From Dicaeum eximium (lineage: Eukaryota > Chordata > Aves > Passeriformes > Dicaeidae), in contig VWZP01008261.1 in the NCBI GenBank assembly GCA_013396995.1, positions 62,001 through 126,000 of the forward strand: 64,000 nucleotides of DNA. The letters run 5' to 3'. The notes below the pieces were generated by a model. That model was not told the DNA's origin. It did not search any database and saw nothing but the letters and a program-made list of their open reading frames with translations. Made by a program: the position numbers and the translations under genes. Shown here in pieces: positions 24,701 through 37,355 of this stretch (position 1 is its first letter; each line of letters starts with the position of its first letter).

Positions 24701-27700
24701 AATATGTATTTTAACTGCCAAATTTCTGAGCAGCTTCCAACTGGATTTCATTTGGCTTCAAGTGTGTGCCTGACAGTGATTGTAAACTCAGGTTTTGTGC
24801 CATATCATTTTTGTGCTCAATGGCTGGTACTTATTTGGGCAACATTAATTTGCACTATAGGCTGAGACTGTTCAGAGAAAAAATATTTTATGTTTGAGCT
24901 TGGTACACTGGATGCAACTATTAGTGCAAAGTAGTAGTTCATGTTGCTATTACTTTCCAGATTAATGTAACAGTAATCATTATTAATGTCTGATACCAAG
25001 TCTCAATGTTCTTTCTCCCCATCTTTTCAAAGATTCTTTACTCATATTCTGGAAATATTATTTGACTGTCCAGTCTTTATCAAATTACTATCCAATATCA
25101 ATCTAGAAAATCTTAATACTTTGTGCTTCAAAGTAAAATAGCCATGGTGGCATTTCAACAGAAAAGAGCCACCTTGAGAGGAACTGAATCCGTATGGCCT
25201 TTTTAAAATTCTTTTTTTCAATTCTTACATGAAGGAGGACAAAAATGATTTTGCACTTCAAAATCCCTTCTGACCAAACAAAAACCCATCTTCTTAGGCC
25301 TCTTCAAGCAGGATATAATACCCTGATGTCACTTGAGTGAGCCTCCTCTGCTAATAATCTGTGTCATCAGAACCAATCAAGAATGAAGACCAGAAAACAA
25401 GATGATTCCTAGAAAAAGGGTTTAGCTACAAAATATTGTGCAACCAAGATTAGGAGGCCAAAGCTTCCAAAGAAAAATAGGGAAAAAAAGCACTGTGGTG
25501 AGGACACTGTGCAAAACCATTTTACAAAATTATTTTGAAGGAAAACAGGAACAAAAATATTCTTTTTACATGGGAGATCATTTTAGCAACATTTTGATGC
25601 TAGAAGTATGATACCTGCACACTGTGAAGTGCACCCATTATATGAAATAACTTTTATAACTAGCAACATGTAAAGGTTGCAAGGTAAATTAGCATAATAA
25701 ATGTAAATACAATTTCTGTAATTATACTATTTCAAATCTTAAATTCATTCGGGTAGAGTGAATCTGATTAGCAGCTGTGAAATTCAGTTCAGTATTTCCA
25801 ATGAGGAAAATCTGAACCTCTAATGCAATCCTGTTAATTGGAAAAAGAGAGGTTATTTTGTATATCATATGACAACATGTTATCCCTTCCTTTTGAAGTG
25901 ACAGAGAGAACAACCTGGGACCTTCCTCTTCCTTGCTAATACAGAATATTTGCTTAGGGCCTTTGTATTTACCATTTCCAATTTTCACCTGTCAGCTCCA
26001 AAATGTAATCTAAATTCAGGTGCCTAAAATTCATTTCATCCTCAGCTATTTGTTTCTGCTGTTTCCTTCACTCGTGGGGCCCTGCTAGAGCAGAGGAAGG
26101 TACAAAAGCAGGGAGAGCCTGCAGGGTGAGGAGAGCTGGAGGTCTGACCTCACCCTCTGCAGGCAGCTGAGCTGCTTTTATATTGTGTTATGAAGGATGG
26201 AGAATGGCATCTCATGTGTTAATGGGAATTCACATTAAATCTTTCTGGGAAATAATCTTTATGGCCAAAAACTCTTTTACAATCAAGGTTGCGCTTGTTG
26301 TCAAAATAAGGATGCTTTGGGCCTTAAAAATTGGTAACTTCCATGAAAATTATAGGCTCTGCTGAGCTGGAGTGAGAATCTCCTACATGCACACAAGCAA
26401 ATTTTAAACTTCAAGTTTCATTCTGCTTTGAAATTGGAAATAAAAACAGGTTATATATAGACATATAGAAAATAATATAATTTGAGAAACTTTTAGTAGT
26501 CTTATCAATTTCTCTTGAAGCTGTAGTTTTAAAGTATTTCTTTATGGAGATTATTGCCACTGTGATGACTTGGAAACATCAACTTTTATACAGAGAAACA
26601 AAGTGTGGAGGAAAGCTTTCTTAGATATAATTCCAATGTTTTTAATCTTAAACAGTATCAAAACCATATGTGTACCTATGCTTATAATGTTCTCCGTGGA
26701 GAGAGCATTTTCTGTAAGATGTAGTTCTTTTTATTTAAATCAACATCAAAATCCTCAGGAGGGTTGGAATTTTGGAAGAAATTCACTAGAAACACAGTGA
26801 TATTATCTTCTGGTCAGCTTTATAGCAGGCAACTCCAGAACACATTCTAAAATATTTGTTTTGATCACCAAACAATATCTGCGTGCAAATGGCAGCTTGG
26901 ACAAGATCAGTACCTCCTTCTTATATAAAAATACTTAATACTTTTGGAAGATCAAATGAAGTTTTTAAGTTATTTCAATACTTTAAAGATTAATGAGAAT
27001 CCTTATAACAGTTTTTCCATTCTGACACAATTTAATATATATTTTCATGACATTATCTGCACATATTTGAGATATCCTTCTTTTTTATGAGTTCCACCCA
27101 CACCTGTCCCACAGAATAGTGCCAGCAGGCAAAAATGTTCAAAGAGTGTAAGTTGGTTGTACATAACTCACATTAACAACATTTCCTCATATCCATTGAG
27201 GTTATTTTATTTGTTGAACAGTTAATTCTCAGATAATGACAGTTACCAGTGCCAGTCATGTTTAATTAAAAAAACAAAACAAAACAAAAAAACCCCACAC
27301 ACAGTAAAATAAGAGCCTGTAATTAAAATGTTTAAATATTCAGGCAATGAAGTAAAATTCAGTCAGGGTTGAATCATAATCTGTCCATCCATAGGACATT
27401 TAGATTTCTGTCTCTTGATTACTTATGTCACTTATGAAATAGTTCCAAACCCGTTGTTACTTCGTATTTTCTTTGTTCTACATGGATTTAATCAACATTA
27501 ATTACACTCCAAGTCTGGCAGTGCTGACCTATTTAAATACAACAGGTTGTGTTTCCAAGGCATCAGGCCAAAATTAGAAGCCATCATAAATTCCTCTTGA
27601 CTTTTCTCTAAGATATTTGTATCACCACTGAGGTGTCACTGATCTGAGGTCTCCAGGGAGTTGGTTACTCACTGTGCACACACCGATTCATACAGAACAT

Positions 27701-28303
27701 AAACAAAGAAATCACACAGTGGATATCACACATTTTGTTGTTAAGAAACATCAAATATTTGAATTCCTTCACTTTATTCAAAAGCATGGCATTTGGACCA
27801 TGGACCACTCACTGTATTGCTTATATTTTCTAGAATTTAAAAAGAAATCTGAATTCTGTGGCAAATTTAATTAATTTTTTTTTTAATAGATGCTTTTTCT
27901 TTGACACTTTCCTCACTGGATTCTAGTTCTTCTGATGACTAATAGAAATAATTGTGGCAGTTGGGATCAACAAAGAGACACAGTGTACCCTGTATGCCAA
28001 ATGCTGTCCTTAAAGCAAACAGAATTCCATATGTAACTACAGAAATTGGGCATTTCTCAAATGATAAAAGAGCTATTTTGCTCCAAGGCAACTTCATGGG
28101 GCACCATCTGGCTTCTCAACTCTTCAGAAGTGAGATTTTCCTTGAATAAAATTTATCCAATCGGCCTGTGTGGAAACTGTGCAATGTAAGGAACCCTTCA
28201 TTTTCACATTCCTTTGGTGTTCCTTGGTATTTGGGATGAGACTGGTGCAAAACTGAGATTCTTTTTGTACTGAAATGGTATGAATCTTGTTTTCAGTGCT
28301 TGC
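21786..28303. other. Long unique noncoding stretch
   Basis: No gene is recognised in 6.5 kb. Open frames stay under 92 codons. Features seen: poly-A and poly-T runs; a loose repeat of AAATAGGGATGGACA-like words at about 24598-24662; an A-rich tract with C spikes at 27266-27300. The stretch 23220-23460 is of even composition and free of simple repeats, but nothing identifies it. Confidence 0.6.
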
Positions 28304-28345
28304 TTAAGGACTGTTTTACAACTTTAAGGAGTGTTTTACAACTTT
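28304..28345. repeat. Two-copy tandem duplication, period 20
   Basis: TTAAGGACTGTTTTACAAC at 28304-28322 is followed by a copy differing by one base at 28324-28342. Confidence 0.85.
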
Positions 28346-28405
28346 AATTTGCCTTTCCTTCAAAAATCTAATTTCAAACGGCAAACAATTTTTTATTTTG
28401 TTAAA

Positions 28406-28450
28406 GAATTTCTTTCAAATTCCAGGACGTTGAATTTCTTTCAAATTCCA
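28406..28450. repeat. Two-copy tandem duplication, period 26
   Basis: GAATTTCTTTCAAATTCCA is found at 28406-28424 and 28432-28450 without mismatch. The second copy abuts the start of the CR1 fragment, so the duplication may mark the integration site or later slippage. Confidence 0.85.
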
Positions 28451-28690
28451 CTGCCCAGGATGTTCCACCAGAACATGATGAAGAACTTCTTTGCTGTGTG
28501 AGTGACTGCACACGGAGCAGATTGCCTGGAGGGTGAAGTCTCCCTCTCTGGAAATATCCCAGAACAATTTGGGTGGAATCCTGTGCCACGTGCTTTAGGA
28601 TGACTCTGCTTGAGCAGGGAGGTTGGGACAGGAAACCCACTGTGCTCCTTTCCAACCTGACCCATTTCTGTGCCATTTTGTGAGAGTTTG
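28445..28690 (+). mobile_element. CR1 retrotransposon, 5'-truncated 3' end
   Basis: Sense-strand CR1 3' sequence of a different subfamily from the copy at 12449. Diagnostic words in order are GAACATGATGAAGAACTTCT, TCTCCCTCTCTGGAAATATC, GACTCTGCTTGAGCAGGGAG, and the end CTTTCCAACCTGACCCATTT followed by a CTGTGCCATTTTGTGA tail. It is more diverged than a young insertion, with many substitutions against the family pattern as I remember it. No part of the open reading frames is left. Overlapping minus-strand open frames of 91-92 codons are by-products. Confidence 0.83.
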
Positions 28691-31640
28691 TCTTTTGCTG
28701 CTAGGCCAGAACAACCCAACAGAATTTCTCAGCACCAGCACACAGTTTTAATTTTATTTCATCCACCAATGCTAATACAAGAACACTGCGAGGCAAGAAT
28801 TTAAAATTATTCATTGCAACGCTTTAAAAGATGAAAAAGAATCTGTGTGTGTCAGTCATCTTCGCGGGGCAAGGAATAATGAAAATTAAATGCACACAGG
28901 AATGAGTTTTCTATTGTCAACGATGAAAGTGATAATTGCCCCAAGTCAAAGCAAAATGACAGATGAAAGGAACCTATGGAAAATTGCCTGAGGGAGGTCC
29001 TGGGGCCAGTGCTCAGCACCACACATACACATCCTAGGCTGATAGTTAATGAAGCCCTGGTTGACTCTATAATGAATGTTGAAGGCTCTCTGGAGCATCA
29101 AACATTATTTAAGACTGCTAGAAGCAAATACTTTATTTTTTTGTTTGGTGGCAGCAGGGTGGGGAGGGGGAAGGGCAATTTCTGAAGCATTTTTTCAGTT
29201 CTTTTAATGAATAAGTTGAATTTGGAAGTGGAGAAAAATCCTTTCATGATGCAGAGAGAATTAGTTTCTATGTTGTATTTGTAACATCTTAATACATATA
29301 AAATGGAAGAGGAAATAGAACAGGGATAGCCTAATGGGTTAATGAGAAAAATTAAGCTGGTTTTGAAGTCTCTGTTATTTATGTCAACAAGGGACTAGTC
29401 TGACCCTTGTGATATAAGGAGCAGCCTAGAGATTTATAAATCATGTCTGTATGGTCTGTGCTCAAACAGCTGAAGGTGAAAAAGAAATTAAAATAGATTC
29501 TCACTCATGATTTAATGTGGATGTGATGACCATACTGTATAAATGTATCTTCTAGAGACCTTTGGGACAGTACAACACTAAATAATGGTTCAAGTTATGT
29601 ATTAGCAGTGGTGCTAGAGCCCATAGCACTGACAGGCAACATTTCCTACCTGTTTTGATCTTAGTCAAGTTATTTATCTGCCTTTTGTGGCTCTCCATTG
29701 GCATCTTTTGAAGTTAACATTGCTACATCAGCTTTTGTCCAGTTGTTGGCCCAAATTATATCAGATTTTCTTCTCTCCTCCCCCATTTTTTTTCCAGTGT
29801 ACAAATTTTGCTGTTGCTGGAATCAATTTAAGCAGAATATGGTCTAATCCAGCCTCAACTAGCAATGTCCCAAGAGGAGATTATACACAAAACCAATATA
29901 TAATATCTGGAGTACTACTGGGAGGGGTTAGTGTATCATAATGTATAATTTATCAACTAGGATGAAGCAGTACAGTCTGCTCTAAATTTTTCATTATATT
30001 TATATTATATATATTAAAAATATGTATAATACTCTGAAATCTTAGTTTTTAAAAAACAGAGCTCATTTTAAGAAATTAAATAGATGTCTAAAGTGCAGAC
30101 ATGTCAGACTCTCTGTTAGAGCAGGGTCAAATAACAAGCTTAAGGAAACTGAATTTCTTCATGTGTGTGAATTAAGGAAGCAAGAAAAACGTTTGCAACG
30201 CTGGCAAAGCAATATGAGATTTCAAATAATGGTGATACTCAGAATAATATGTTGTTACGTGTTTCAGTGATTGCTTCCCAGGGAGTTTCTGAAAAAATGT
30301 CGTCAATTTGTAAATAAAAATTAGATTTTGTCTTTAACAGCTTTTCATTCAGGCTGGGGCCATACATTTTACATGTGATTTTTTGAAGAGGATATTAAAT
30401 GATCTCCAGTCTAACCTCAGCAGCTCCTGTCATCAGATAAAGGCCTTTACTGCCAGGGTAAGAAGACCAAACAGTCTTCTTCAAGGTGGAGCTGAAGGAC
30501 CTCAAAAACTCTGTTTTTGTTGAGAATGAGGCACAGAATGAACGAGCTGGGTGCTGTGAGAGTAATGAGGTGACCCTGAGGTGTGTTGGAAGCCTTAGGG
30601 TCTGTAAGCTGAACCCCAGCCTCATTTCACAGCCTGGGAGGAGCCCCAATCATCTGTAAGCTGCAGAAAGCCCTACTCTCTGAAAGGACAATTTGGAATT
30701 TGTTTTCTAATATTCTTAATTTGCTTGCCTATTCAGAGAGCTGAATCACTCATATTTTAAATCAAATTCAAACATTTGTTTTATATTGCTTTTTAATTGC
30801 ATTTGAACTGCAGAATTCCCTGTGATATGCTTTGTTAAGAACACTGCACATTAGTATGGATATTGTTGTAAGCAACAATAAGGATCAAAGCTTGCATCTC
30901 AAAATAGTGTTGATTACCATGTTGTTCAGACACAAGTATAAAATCACATGTATAAATTTAGACATGCTCAGATTGCAGTGCATTACTTGCCCCTGATATT
31001 TTCACAAAGACACAAATAAAATCTGGATGGGAGCTGTGAAACCCTTACAACTTTATGATTCCTTGGGAAAGAGTGGATATACAAATGCATGCACAAAAGT
31101 TTGCATTTCAGAATAAACTGAAATAAAGTCATTCACAATCCTCCTCATTGCCTTTGTAAGGTGGGAAAGGATCATGTTTACACACACATGTATGTATTTT
31201 TGAGCCCTTCTAGGATGATGTAGAACAAGAAAAACCTCCTGAGGATCAATATTCTACGTGAGCAAATCGATGCACACGAACAGTGAGGCTGTTCATTTTC
31301 AGGTCTCCTAAGGGAACAGGATTTAGAAAATTGCATGACAAAAAGACCTTTTAGGATCTATGAAGGCACACTCCAAAATGTCAGATGCATAGGAGCCATG
31401 TGTCACCTGTAATGGTGAAAGCAGTACATTCTGTAACCTTTCCTGAAACAGATTTACTAAAAAAAATTGTCTGAGTTTTACAGCACTGTAAATGTCTCTT
31501 GCACTGTACTGTCAGGCAGTTGTGCTCAACAAATATTGGTGTCCTGTTACATGTCAGGCTATTGTGGGATGCTTTGGGATCCTCTGTGGAAAGGAAATGT
31601 AGGCAGGGTATATTTGGTGGATGCCAGTTGGGACAGCCAA
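28691..31640. other. Unique noncoding stretch
   Basis: No gene, RNA or named repeat is visible. AT-rich words dominate at 29985-30035 (TATATTATATATATTAAAA-like). Confidence 0.6.
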
Positions 31641-32350
31641 GTCAGGGGAAATTAACTATAAGGGAAGGGTGCTCTGAATTTATCAATTGGGGTGTTCTTG
31701 CAATTTGGTGCTCTAGAAACAGGCAATCTACCAACTCAGCCCCACCCCAAAAAAAAACCCCACAAAAGCCCAGCAGGACATTGTGCCTTTCATCACCATG
31801 GCATCCCCTGAGTGAGAGACCTGCAGCTCCTGTGGAAGGTACTGAGGTGGGCAGGCACCCCGGGTTAGTATTATCAGAATTTGTCTTGTCAAACTCAGAA
31901 CTGCAAAAGAGGAGTGTATTTCTTACCTCGTTCCCTTTCACTCCTCTGTAACTCTTTTATATGGAGTGTGACAGTTTGGGGGTGGATGCAAGTTGTGAGT
32001 GCTTTCACCCAAACCAGCCCTTGCTCCGGGGGTAGAAGAAATCTGCATTTCTCTATCTCCCTCCGCAGCAGAAGCCCCATCCTGTGCACTGAAGGCCACC
32101 AGTTACCACCATGGGCCTCTCCTTGGAGTCTCCAGACTCAGATTTGGGGCTTTCAGGTGAGAAAAGGGAGAGATGTGCCTGGATTTCAGCTCCTAGGCAA
32201 GGCAGCAGCCACAGCTCAGGTGCAGCAGCAGCAGGAACTCACAGGCTCCTGTTCCATGTGCCTGTCCTTGCCAGGTGTCTCTCTCTTTAGCAATATGGCA
32301 TTTTCCAGCTTTGGCTGGCAGAACTGGGCAGCAGTTTGTCACGAGGATTA
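31641..32350. other. GC-richer block, unassigned
   Basis: This block has fewer stop codons than its surroundings, and two plus-strand open frames of 150 and 156 codons (31499-31951, 31881-32351) overlap here in different frames. Neither translation has a recognisable domain. An A/C tract sits at 31739-31769. On the minus strand GGGCTGAGTTGGTAGA (about 31726-31741) resembles the A box of a tRNA, but no matching B box or cloverleaf follows. It may be an old LTR or SINE-like piece that I cannot identify. Confidence 0.35.
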
Positions 32351-33330
32351 AAACCAGCAGGTTTTGGCTTGGATCACTACATGATCGATCAAGTCAAGAA
32401 CCCCCTAATGAAGAAAGATTAAAGCTTTAAAAAAAAATACATCATCACTTGCAATATATGACAAGGTTTCAAATAATCAATGTGCCCAACAAAGCCACAC
32501 TATGCAGAGAGTATACTTAAATAGGTAAAATTAATTTATTCTTTTTTTCAAATAATATAACAGGAATTACGATGAATAATAAATCATGAAACCACATTTT
32601 GGTATGTGCTTGCTAACCTTATGTATTTGCAGTGTTTTATTTGCAGAGAGTGCATTCCTATTCAGACAAGCCTTTAGCATCAGCTAAAAGAAACGTGTGA
32701 TGTTGTTAAAACAAAATTTTTCTTCAGAATATGAAGATGCTGTACATGAAATATGCAATGAAATGCCTCTGTGATACTGAAGGCAGAGTTCTGACTCACA
32801 TTGCTAATTTTCCTTTCAGACAGGCCTAAAGATCTGACAGGGGTTGGTACATAGACACACACACAGATGGAAGTGGAACATGGGGATACCTGACCACAGG
32901 AAAATCCCAAGCCATGTCCCTACAGCGTGAGGATGCAGGTGAAGGTGTGCAGGGGATGTATTCCTGCCTAATCACAGGAGAGAACCACACTGAACATTTA
33001 CTTTTAGGTGTAGGATGGATTTGAGTTTCTGTGTGGAGGAAATGCAGACATGTAGGATACATTAATGTTTAGCAGCAATCAGAAAGACTTTGGCTTTATC
33101 ATTATCCCAGGACTGCTCTGTCCTGAATTCTCACTTGCTCCTGTTTCCATCAGAAAATAAATTTTCATCCTAAACTTGAGAAATTTAATTTGCCAGACAT
33201 GATAAGGAACAAGTTGCATGACATAAGGGTCTGTCAATAACTTATTACATAGATGCTGAGGTGCTGAGTCAGTGATGAGAATCATTATGGGCATTTTTCC
33301 TGGAGAATGGCAGAACTTTACTGCCCCTCA
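32351..33330. other. Unique noncoding stretch
   Basis: Nothing recognisable as a gene or repeat. A short ACACACAC run is at about 32857-32866. Confidence 0.6.
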
Positions 33331-33348
33331 TAGATAGATAGATAGATA
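33331..33348. repeat. TAGA microsatellite
   Basis: Four and a half TAGA units. An ambiguous base follows at 33352, so the array length may be uncertain in the assembly. Confidence 0.9.
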
Positions 33349-35596
33349 TTTNAATATGGTTAACAAATGCTATTTTACTATAGCAGCTTCTTTCTCCCCC
33401 AGTGCTTATACACATCAGAGGAAGAATGAATTTAACATGGCTTTAGCTTTATTATTTTAGACTTCAAACTTCAAGATCTCCTCTGTCATTAAGCTATCCA
33501 CCACATTTCAACCTATTTCAGCCAAATTCTGTTAGAGCTACCAAATCTGACACAGCCAGGGAGAAAGACAACTACAAAATGTGTTGTGTCTGGTTGGGAT
33601 GAGAGCCAGATTATTAACAGGATGTTTTGTGAGATTAAGTGAAAAGTTCAATATCACCTATGCCTTCCATCCCCTCTCTCCCTTCTGATGCCTGGAGACT
33701 TTGAATAGATATTTAATTTTTTTTTCTTTTTTTGAATGTATAACAATCAGATAGTGGCACTAAACTGAGAGACATCTTCATGTTTCACATAGAGGTTCTG
33801 CTGCTCCCCATTTCTTCATTTTTTAAAAATATACTTGAGTAACAAGCTGCTGATAAAAATAAATAGTTTGTGACAAGGGAAGAAATATGACTTGAGGGTG
33901 CCAGTGCTGGAATGAGAATCACATAGGTCTTCCATCAAAAATGTTAAATGTGGAATGGCATCTAAAACTGCACAGCTCAACAAATGGCCATTATACAGCC
34001 CATATCTTTAATTAGGACACTCTGTATCTACTCATGTACTTGTGTACATCTATGAGGCTGAAATATTCTTAATATCTGAAATTTACTGCACCTAAGCCCT
34101 GGCTTTCAGGCAGCAATGGGTTACTTTCCTAAAGGATTTCTTCCTAAATCAATTTTCTTTGTATCTTTGTTGGATTATTTTCACAGTGTGTACCTAATGC
34201 TCTATTATTAAGCCATATGTTTTGATTTTTTGGTCTTTAATTAGTTTAAAGTAGGAAATGAGAGTTTTAAAATATTTTCATTCTGTAGGAGTAGACTACA
34301 TGGTGAGTGGGTGTGTGACAGTGTGAGAGCATCAGAGACACCACAATTCAAAAATAATGCAAGGTGACAGAATCTTCTATTCACAATTCAGCTTTCCTTC
34401 CACTAAACAACACCTGATGATGCTACTTCCTTTGTAGAAATCACCAGAAATTAGTTTATTTCTTTCAGTGGAAAACAATGAATTCCTAGCAATGTGTAAC
34501 ATTTTTTATTCTGCTTTTTGTTAATTTGTAATTTCTTCCATTTTTCACACCTCCCTGTCCCCAAACCCTGAACTTTCTTCACAGTTTGTATTTGTTTTGA
34601 AAATGCTTTCCCTCTGATCTGATGAAATGGCTTTTATAAAATGTAATAGCTTTTTTACTCCTCCAATCTTTTGCTTTGATTCTATTGTTTTAATTTTTAA
34701 TGAAGATTTATTAATAGTTTTAGGGGGGTCTTAGAAATTGCATTTTATCTTTTACAGAATTTGAAGGGACTTTAGTGGGATTTAAATTATTTATGCTGTT
34801 ATTATCATTGCCATTATTATTAATTGTGCCTGTTTATTTTTAACGGTGTGCATTTTTTCATTTAAATAGTCATCCTATAAAACATTAAAACCACCTTACA
34901 ATGCATGAGTGGCAAGAAAGCCAGGCTGGCTTCACTTCTAGCCAGCATATCTTTAGGTGTAATTTTTTTTCAAGTTACATAGTGAAAGAAATATCACCAA
35001 CATTCAGATAATCTTCAAACAAAACCCTAATATTCCATAACATATAAGATGTTGGAACTAAAGCTGAAATTTCAGAGCATCAAGGCTGTAAATTGTGAAA
35101 GCCAAAGGAAAGCCTGTGGAGTGATAAAAAATACAGTGGAAACACATTAGAAATGAGAACAGAAATATAAACAGAAGTCTTGCTGACCAGGTTTTTTTTT
35201 CCTTTTCCCTTTGTGCCTTCTCTTGAAGTCTGGTACTGCAGAAGTATGCCAGCTTCATCTTTGTGCTTTATATTTGGTCCCAAATGCACAGTCTGAGCAT
35301 CCAGCTCTAAAATTACAGTGATGTTTAGAGTACAGCTTTTCTACTCTCTGCTTTACATCCTGTGTTTTCTAACAGAGGGCTTGGCTGCCCATAAACAATT
35401 CAGTTTTACTGCAGAGGCTGTATTTATTAGTGCCAACACCTCACACTTCCCTCCCATGGCCACTCCTAATTCCCTTAACTGTGTAATAGTACCCAGTGGC
35501 AGAAATCTAACAAATCCATTGTACACTATGCTCGATCCTGGCAAACAATGCTTAGCTTAAATTTTTAAATTAAGAGGAAAGTGTAGCTAAAAAAAC
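33349..35596. other. Unique AT-rich noncoding stretch
   Basis: No gene is recognised. The plus-strand open frame at 35318-35560 (80 codons) begins like a signal peptide (hydrophobic LFYSLLYILCFL after a short basic start, then small residues) and has two Asn-X-Ser/Thr sites. However, no family match comes to mind and it ends just before a repeat. It is not annotated as a gene. Confidence 0.55.
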
Positions 35597-35714
35597 CTCC
35601 AAAACCTAAACCAGATGCAAACCAAATCAATGTAATACTTCTTTTATTTTTTAGTAGCCAGTTCTCCAGGAGTTTCTTTGGTCCTTTTCATGGTAATTTC
35701 TGACTCCTGTGCAA
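35597..35714 (+). repeat. Direct repeat, left copy (X1)
   Basis: This stretch and 36032-36147 are direct repeats of about 117 bases at roughly 85-88 percent identity, with shared words TAGTAGCCAGTT and CAGGAGTTTCTTTG. They bracket the 321-base inverted-repeat arm almost exactly, like an oversized target-site duplication. The sequence is not recognised as any transposon. Confidence 0.85.
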
Positions 35715-36030
35715 AATTTGCTATATCTTGTTACCAGTGCAGTGATAAGTCTCTCAAAAGCAGCACAATGGGTTTTGTACTTTGTAAGAGATACCTTCAA
35801 CACCTTTCCCTTTTCTTCTCAGTTTCTAAGACAATTTATATGGTTTAAACTTTATATTCTCTCCCATCCCAGGTTCCTTTCCATTCCCAATCCAACTTGA
35901 CCATGAACACCCCCCATGACAGGACAACCACAACTTCTCTGGGCAACCTGTCTAATTGTTTCACCCCTCTCATAAAAAAACCTATTTCTTCTTTATGCCC
36001 AATCTAAACCCTCCCTCTTTCAGTTTAAAA
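35710..36030 (-). repeat. 321-bp inverted repeat, left arm
   Basis: This segment is the reverse complement of 37184-37504, the same length, with about 14 mismatches and no gaps. Eleven mismatches lie between 35772 and 35817. The first 61 bases are identical, and the last 210 differ at only three. The inner part (35859-36030) is CR1 sequence on the minus strand and the outer part is not CR1. Because the right arm continues without a break into more CR1 sequence and this one stops abruptly, this copy is likely the derived one. The open frame at 35709-35900 is repeated in the right arm for this reason and is not a gene. Confidence 0.92.
35859..36030 (-). mobile_element. CR1 fragment carried in the inverted copy
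   Basis: CR1 3' sequence on the minus strand, with the family words for GGTTGCCCAGAGAAGTTGTG and the AAACTGAAAGAGGG region readable in reverse. It ends sharply at the arm boundary, in the middle of the CR1 pattern. This indicates that it arrived by copying of the nearby element and not by its own retrotransposition. Confidence 0.82.
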
Positions 36031-36031
36031 A

Positions 36032-36147
36032 CTCCAAAACCTAAAACAGATGCAACCACATCAACTTAATACATTTTTTATTTCCTAGTAGCCAGTTTTC
36101 CAGGAGTTTCTTTGCTCCATTTCATGGAAATTTCTGACTCCATGCAA
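36032..36147 (+). repeat. Direct repeat, right copy (X2)
   Basis: Partner of 35597-35714. It begins directly after the inverted arm ends. Its divergence from the left copy (about 14 substitutions and two or three small gaps) is much greater than that of most of the arm pair. So either it predates the arm copying or the arms have since been homogenised. Confidence 0.85.
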
Positions 36148-37121
36148 TAAAAGCTTGCTGGTGCTTAAACAGTGTTTTGGTACTCGCTCAGGAAATTCAC
36201 TGTGCAAAAGTCAAGTATGACCTAAATATTATTAATAATTTGTTGTGGTGTTGGGCAACATATGTTTGGCAAAGAGCAGGAGCAATAAGCTTTGAAGAGT
36301 CTATGTGTTTTGAGAGAGGATTTTTCACAGGTGCTGAAGCTGCGTGGGTCTCAGATGTTCTTAAGGATCTAAGACAACAGAATATCTCTCTAAACCATTA
36401 AATTTTGAAAAGCAAGTGAACAGATGTTCAGTCTTTTAATTTAATATTTCAGGCAGCTGTGTAACTTTACCCTGTTAGAGCTTTTTAAATTTTTTTCCAC
36501 CTTTTTTCCCCTCTAACATTTAAAAACTAGGCTGGGTTTAAGGTCAGGCCTGATGACAGGTCTGAGAGGGCTCTGGCAGCTGTTTAAATGTTTGTGACAT
36601 CTGGCTCAGGAGCCAGGACTGGCGTTTGCCAGAGCTGCTGCAGCACAGTGTCCCTGTCATTTCCCCAGGCAACCTTCCCTGATGAACAAATGGAGGCACA
36701 GGTAAAAATTTCTGCCTTTTTTGGGTTGGTTGGTTTGGATTTTTTGTCTTTTTTTTTTGTTGTTGTTGTTGGTTTTTTGGGGGTTTTTTTTGTTTGGTTG
36801 TTTTTTGTTTCTTTGTTTTAGTTTGCTTTATTTTGCTTTGTTATGTCTTCTTAACTGCTTCCTAAATGTCACAATACCACCAAGGTGATGAGAGGAACCA
36901 TGAAACAAGACTGGGGAGTGAACTAATTGCAAAATCCTGTGGGGACAGGAGGAGGCACAGCAGTGTAAAGAAGTTCCTGGGGCTCACACAGTGCCTTTGC
37001 CTGAGACAGCAACATCTGTTCCTTTGTTCCTTCATGCTGAAGACATTTACCAATACAGAACTCTACACATAACTAGGAAGAAGTTAATTTTTTTTTAAAA
37101 ATACTCCCATATAAAAAGCAC
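36148..37121. other. Spacer between inverted arms
   Basis: About 1 kb of unique sequence without a recognised gene. It includes a T/G-rich low-complexity stretch at 36715-36845 (TTGGTTGGTTTGG, GTTGTTGTTGTTGG, long T runs) that is the mirror of the A/C tracts elsewhere in the window. Confidence 0.7.
36715..36845. repeat. T/G low-complexity tract
   Basis: Almost only T and G on the plus strand, with short tandem GTT and TTTG words. The open frame at 36588-36821 ends in a Phe/Val/Leu-rich stretch caused by this tract. Confidence 0.85.
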
Positions 37122-37355
37122 CATTTATAAGAAAAGCAGAGATGTTTTACCAGGGATGCCAGTGCTAGGTCAAGGGAAAATGGTTTTAAACTGAAAGAGG
37201 GAGAGTTTAGATTTGGCATAAAGAAGAAATAGGTTTTTTTATGAGAGGGGTGAAACAATTAGACAGGTTGCCCAGAGAAGTTGTGGTTGTCCTGTCATGG
37301 GGGGTGTTCATGGTCAAGTTGGATTGGGAATGGAAAGGAACCTGGAATGGGAGAG
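37122..37355 (+). mobile_element. CR1 retrotransposon 3' fragment (donor copy)
   Basis: Sense CR1 sequence with family words in order: CATTTATAAGAAAAGCAGAG, TTTTACCAGGGATGCC, GGTTTTAAACTGAAAGAGGG, GACAGGTTGCCCAGAGAAGT, and GGTCAAGTTGGATTGGGA. The 3' tail of the family is not recognisable; the sequence blends into unrelated DNA after about 37355. The portion from 37184 onward is shared with the inverted copy at 35859-36030, while the upstream part is unique to this copy. Hence this is the original insertion. Confidence 0.86.

Noticed and set aside
31726..31741. tRNA A-box-like GGGCTGAGTTGGTAGA on the minus strand
   Set aside because: No B box at the right distance and no cloverleaf can be drawn, so neither a tRNA nor a clear tRNA-derived SINE.
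31499..32351. Two overlapping plus-strand open frames of 150 and 156 codons
   Set aside because: They overlap in different frames in a GC-richer block where stops are rarer; neither translation looks like a protein family.
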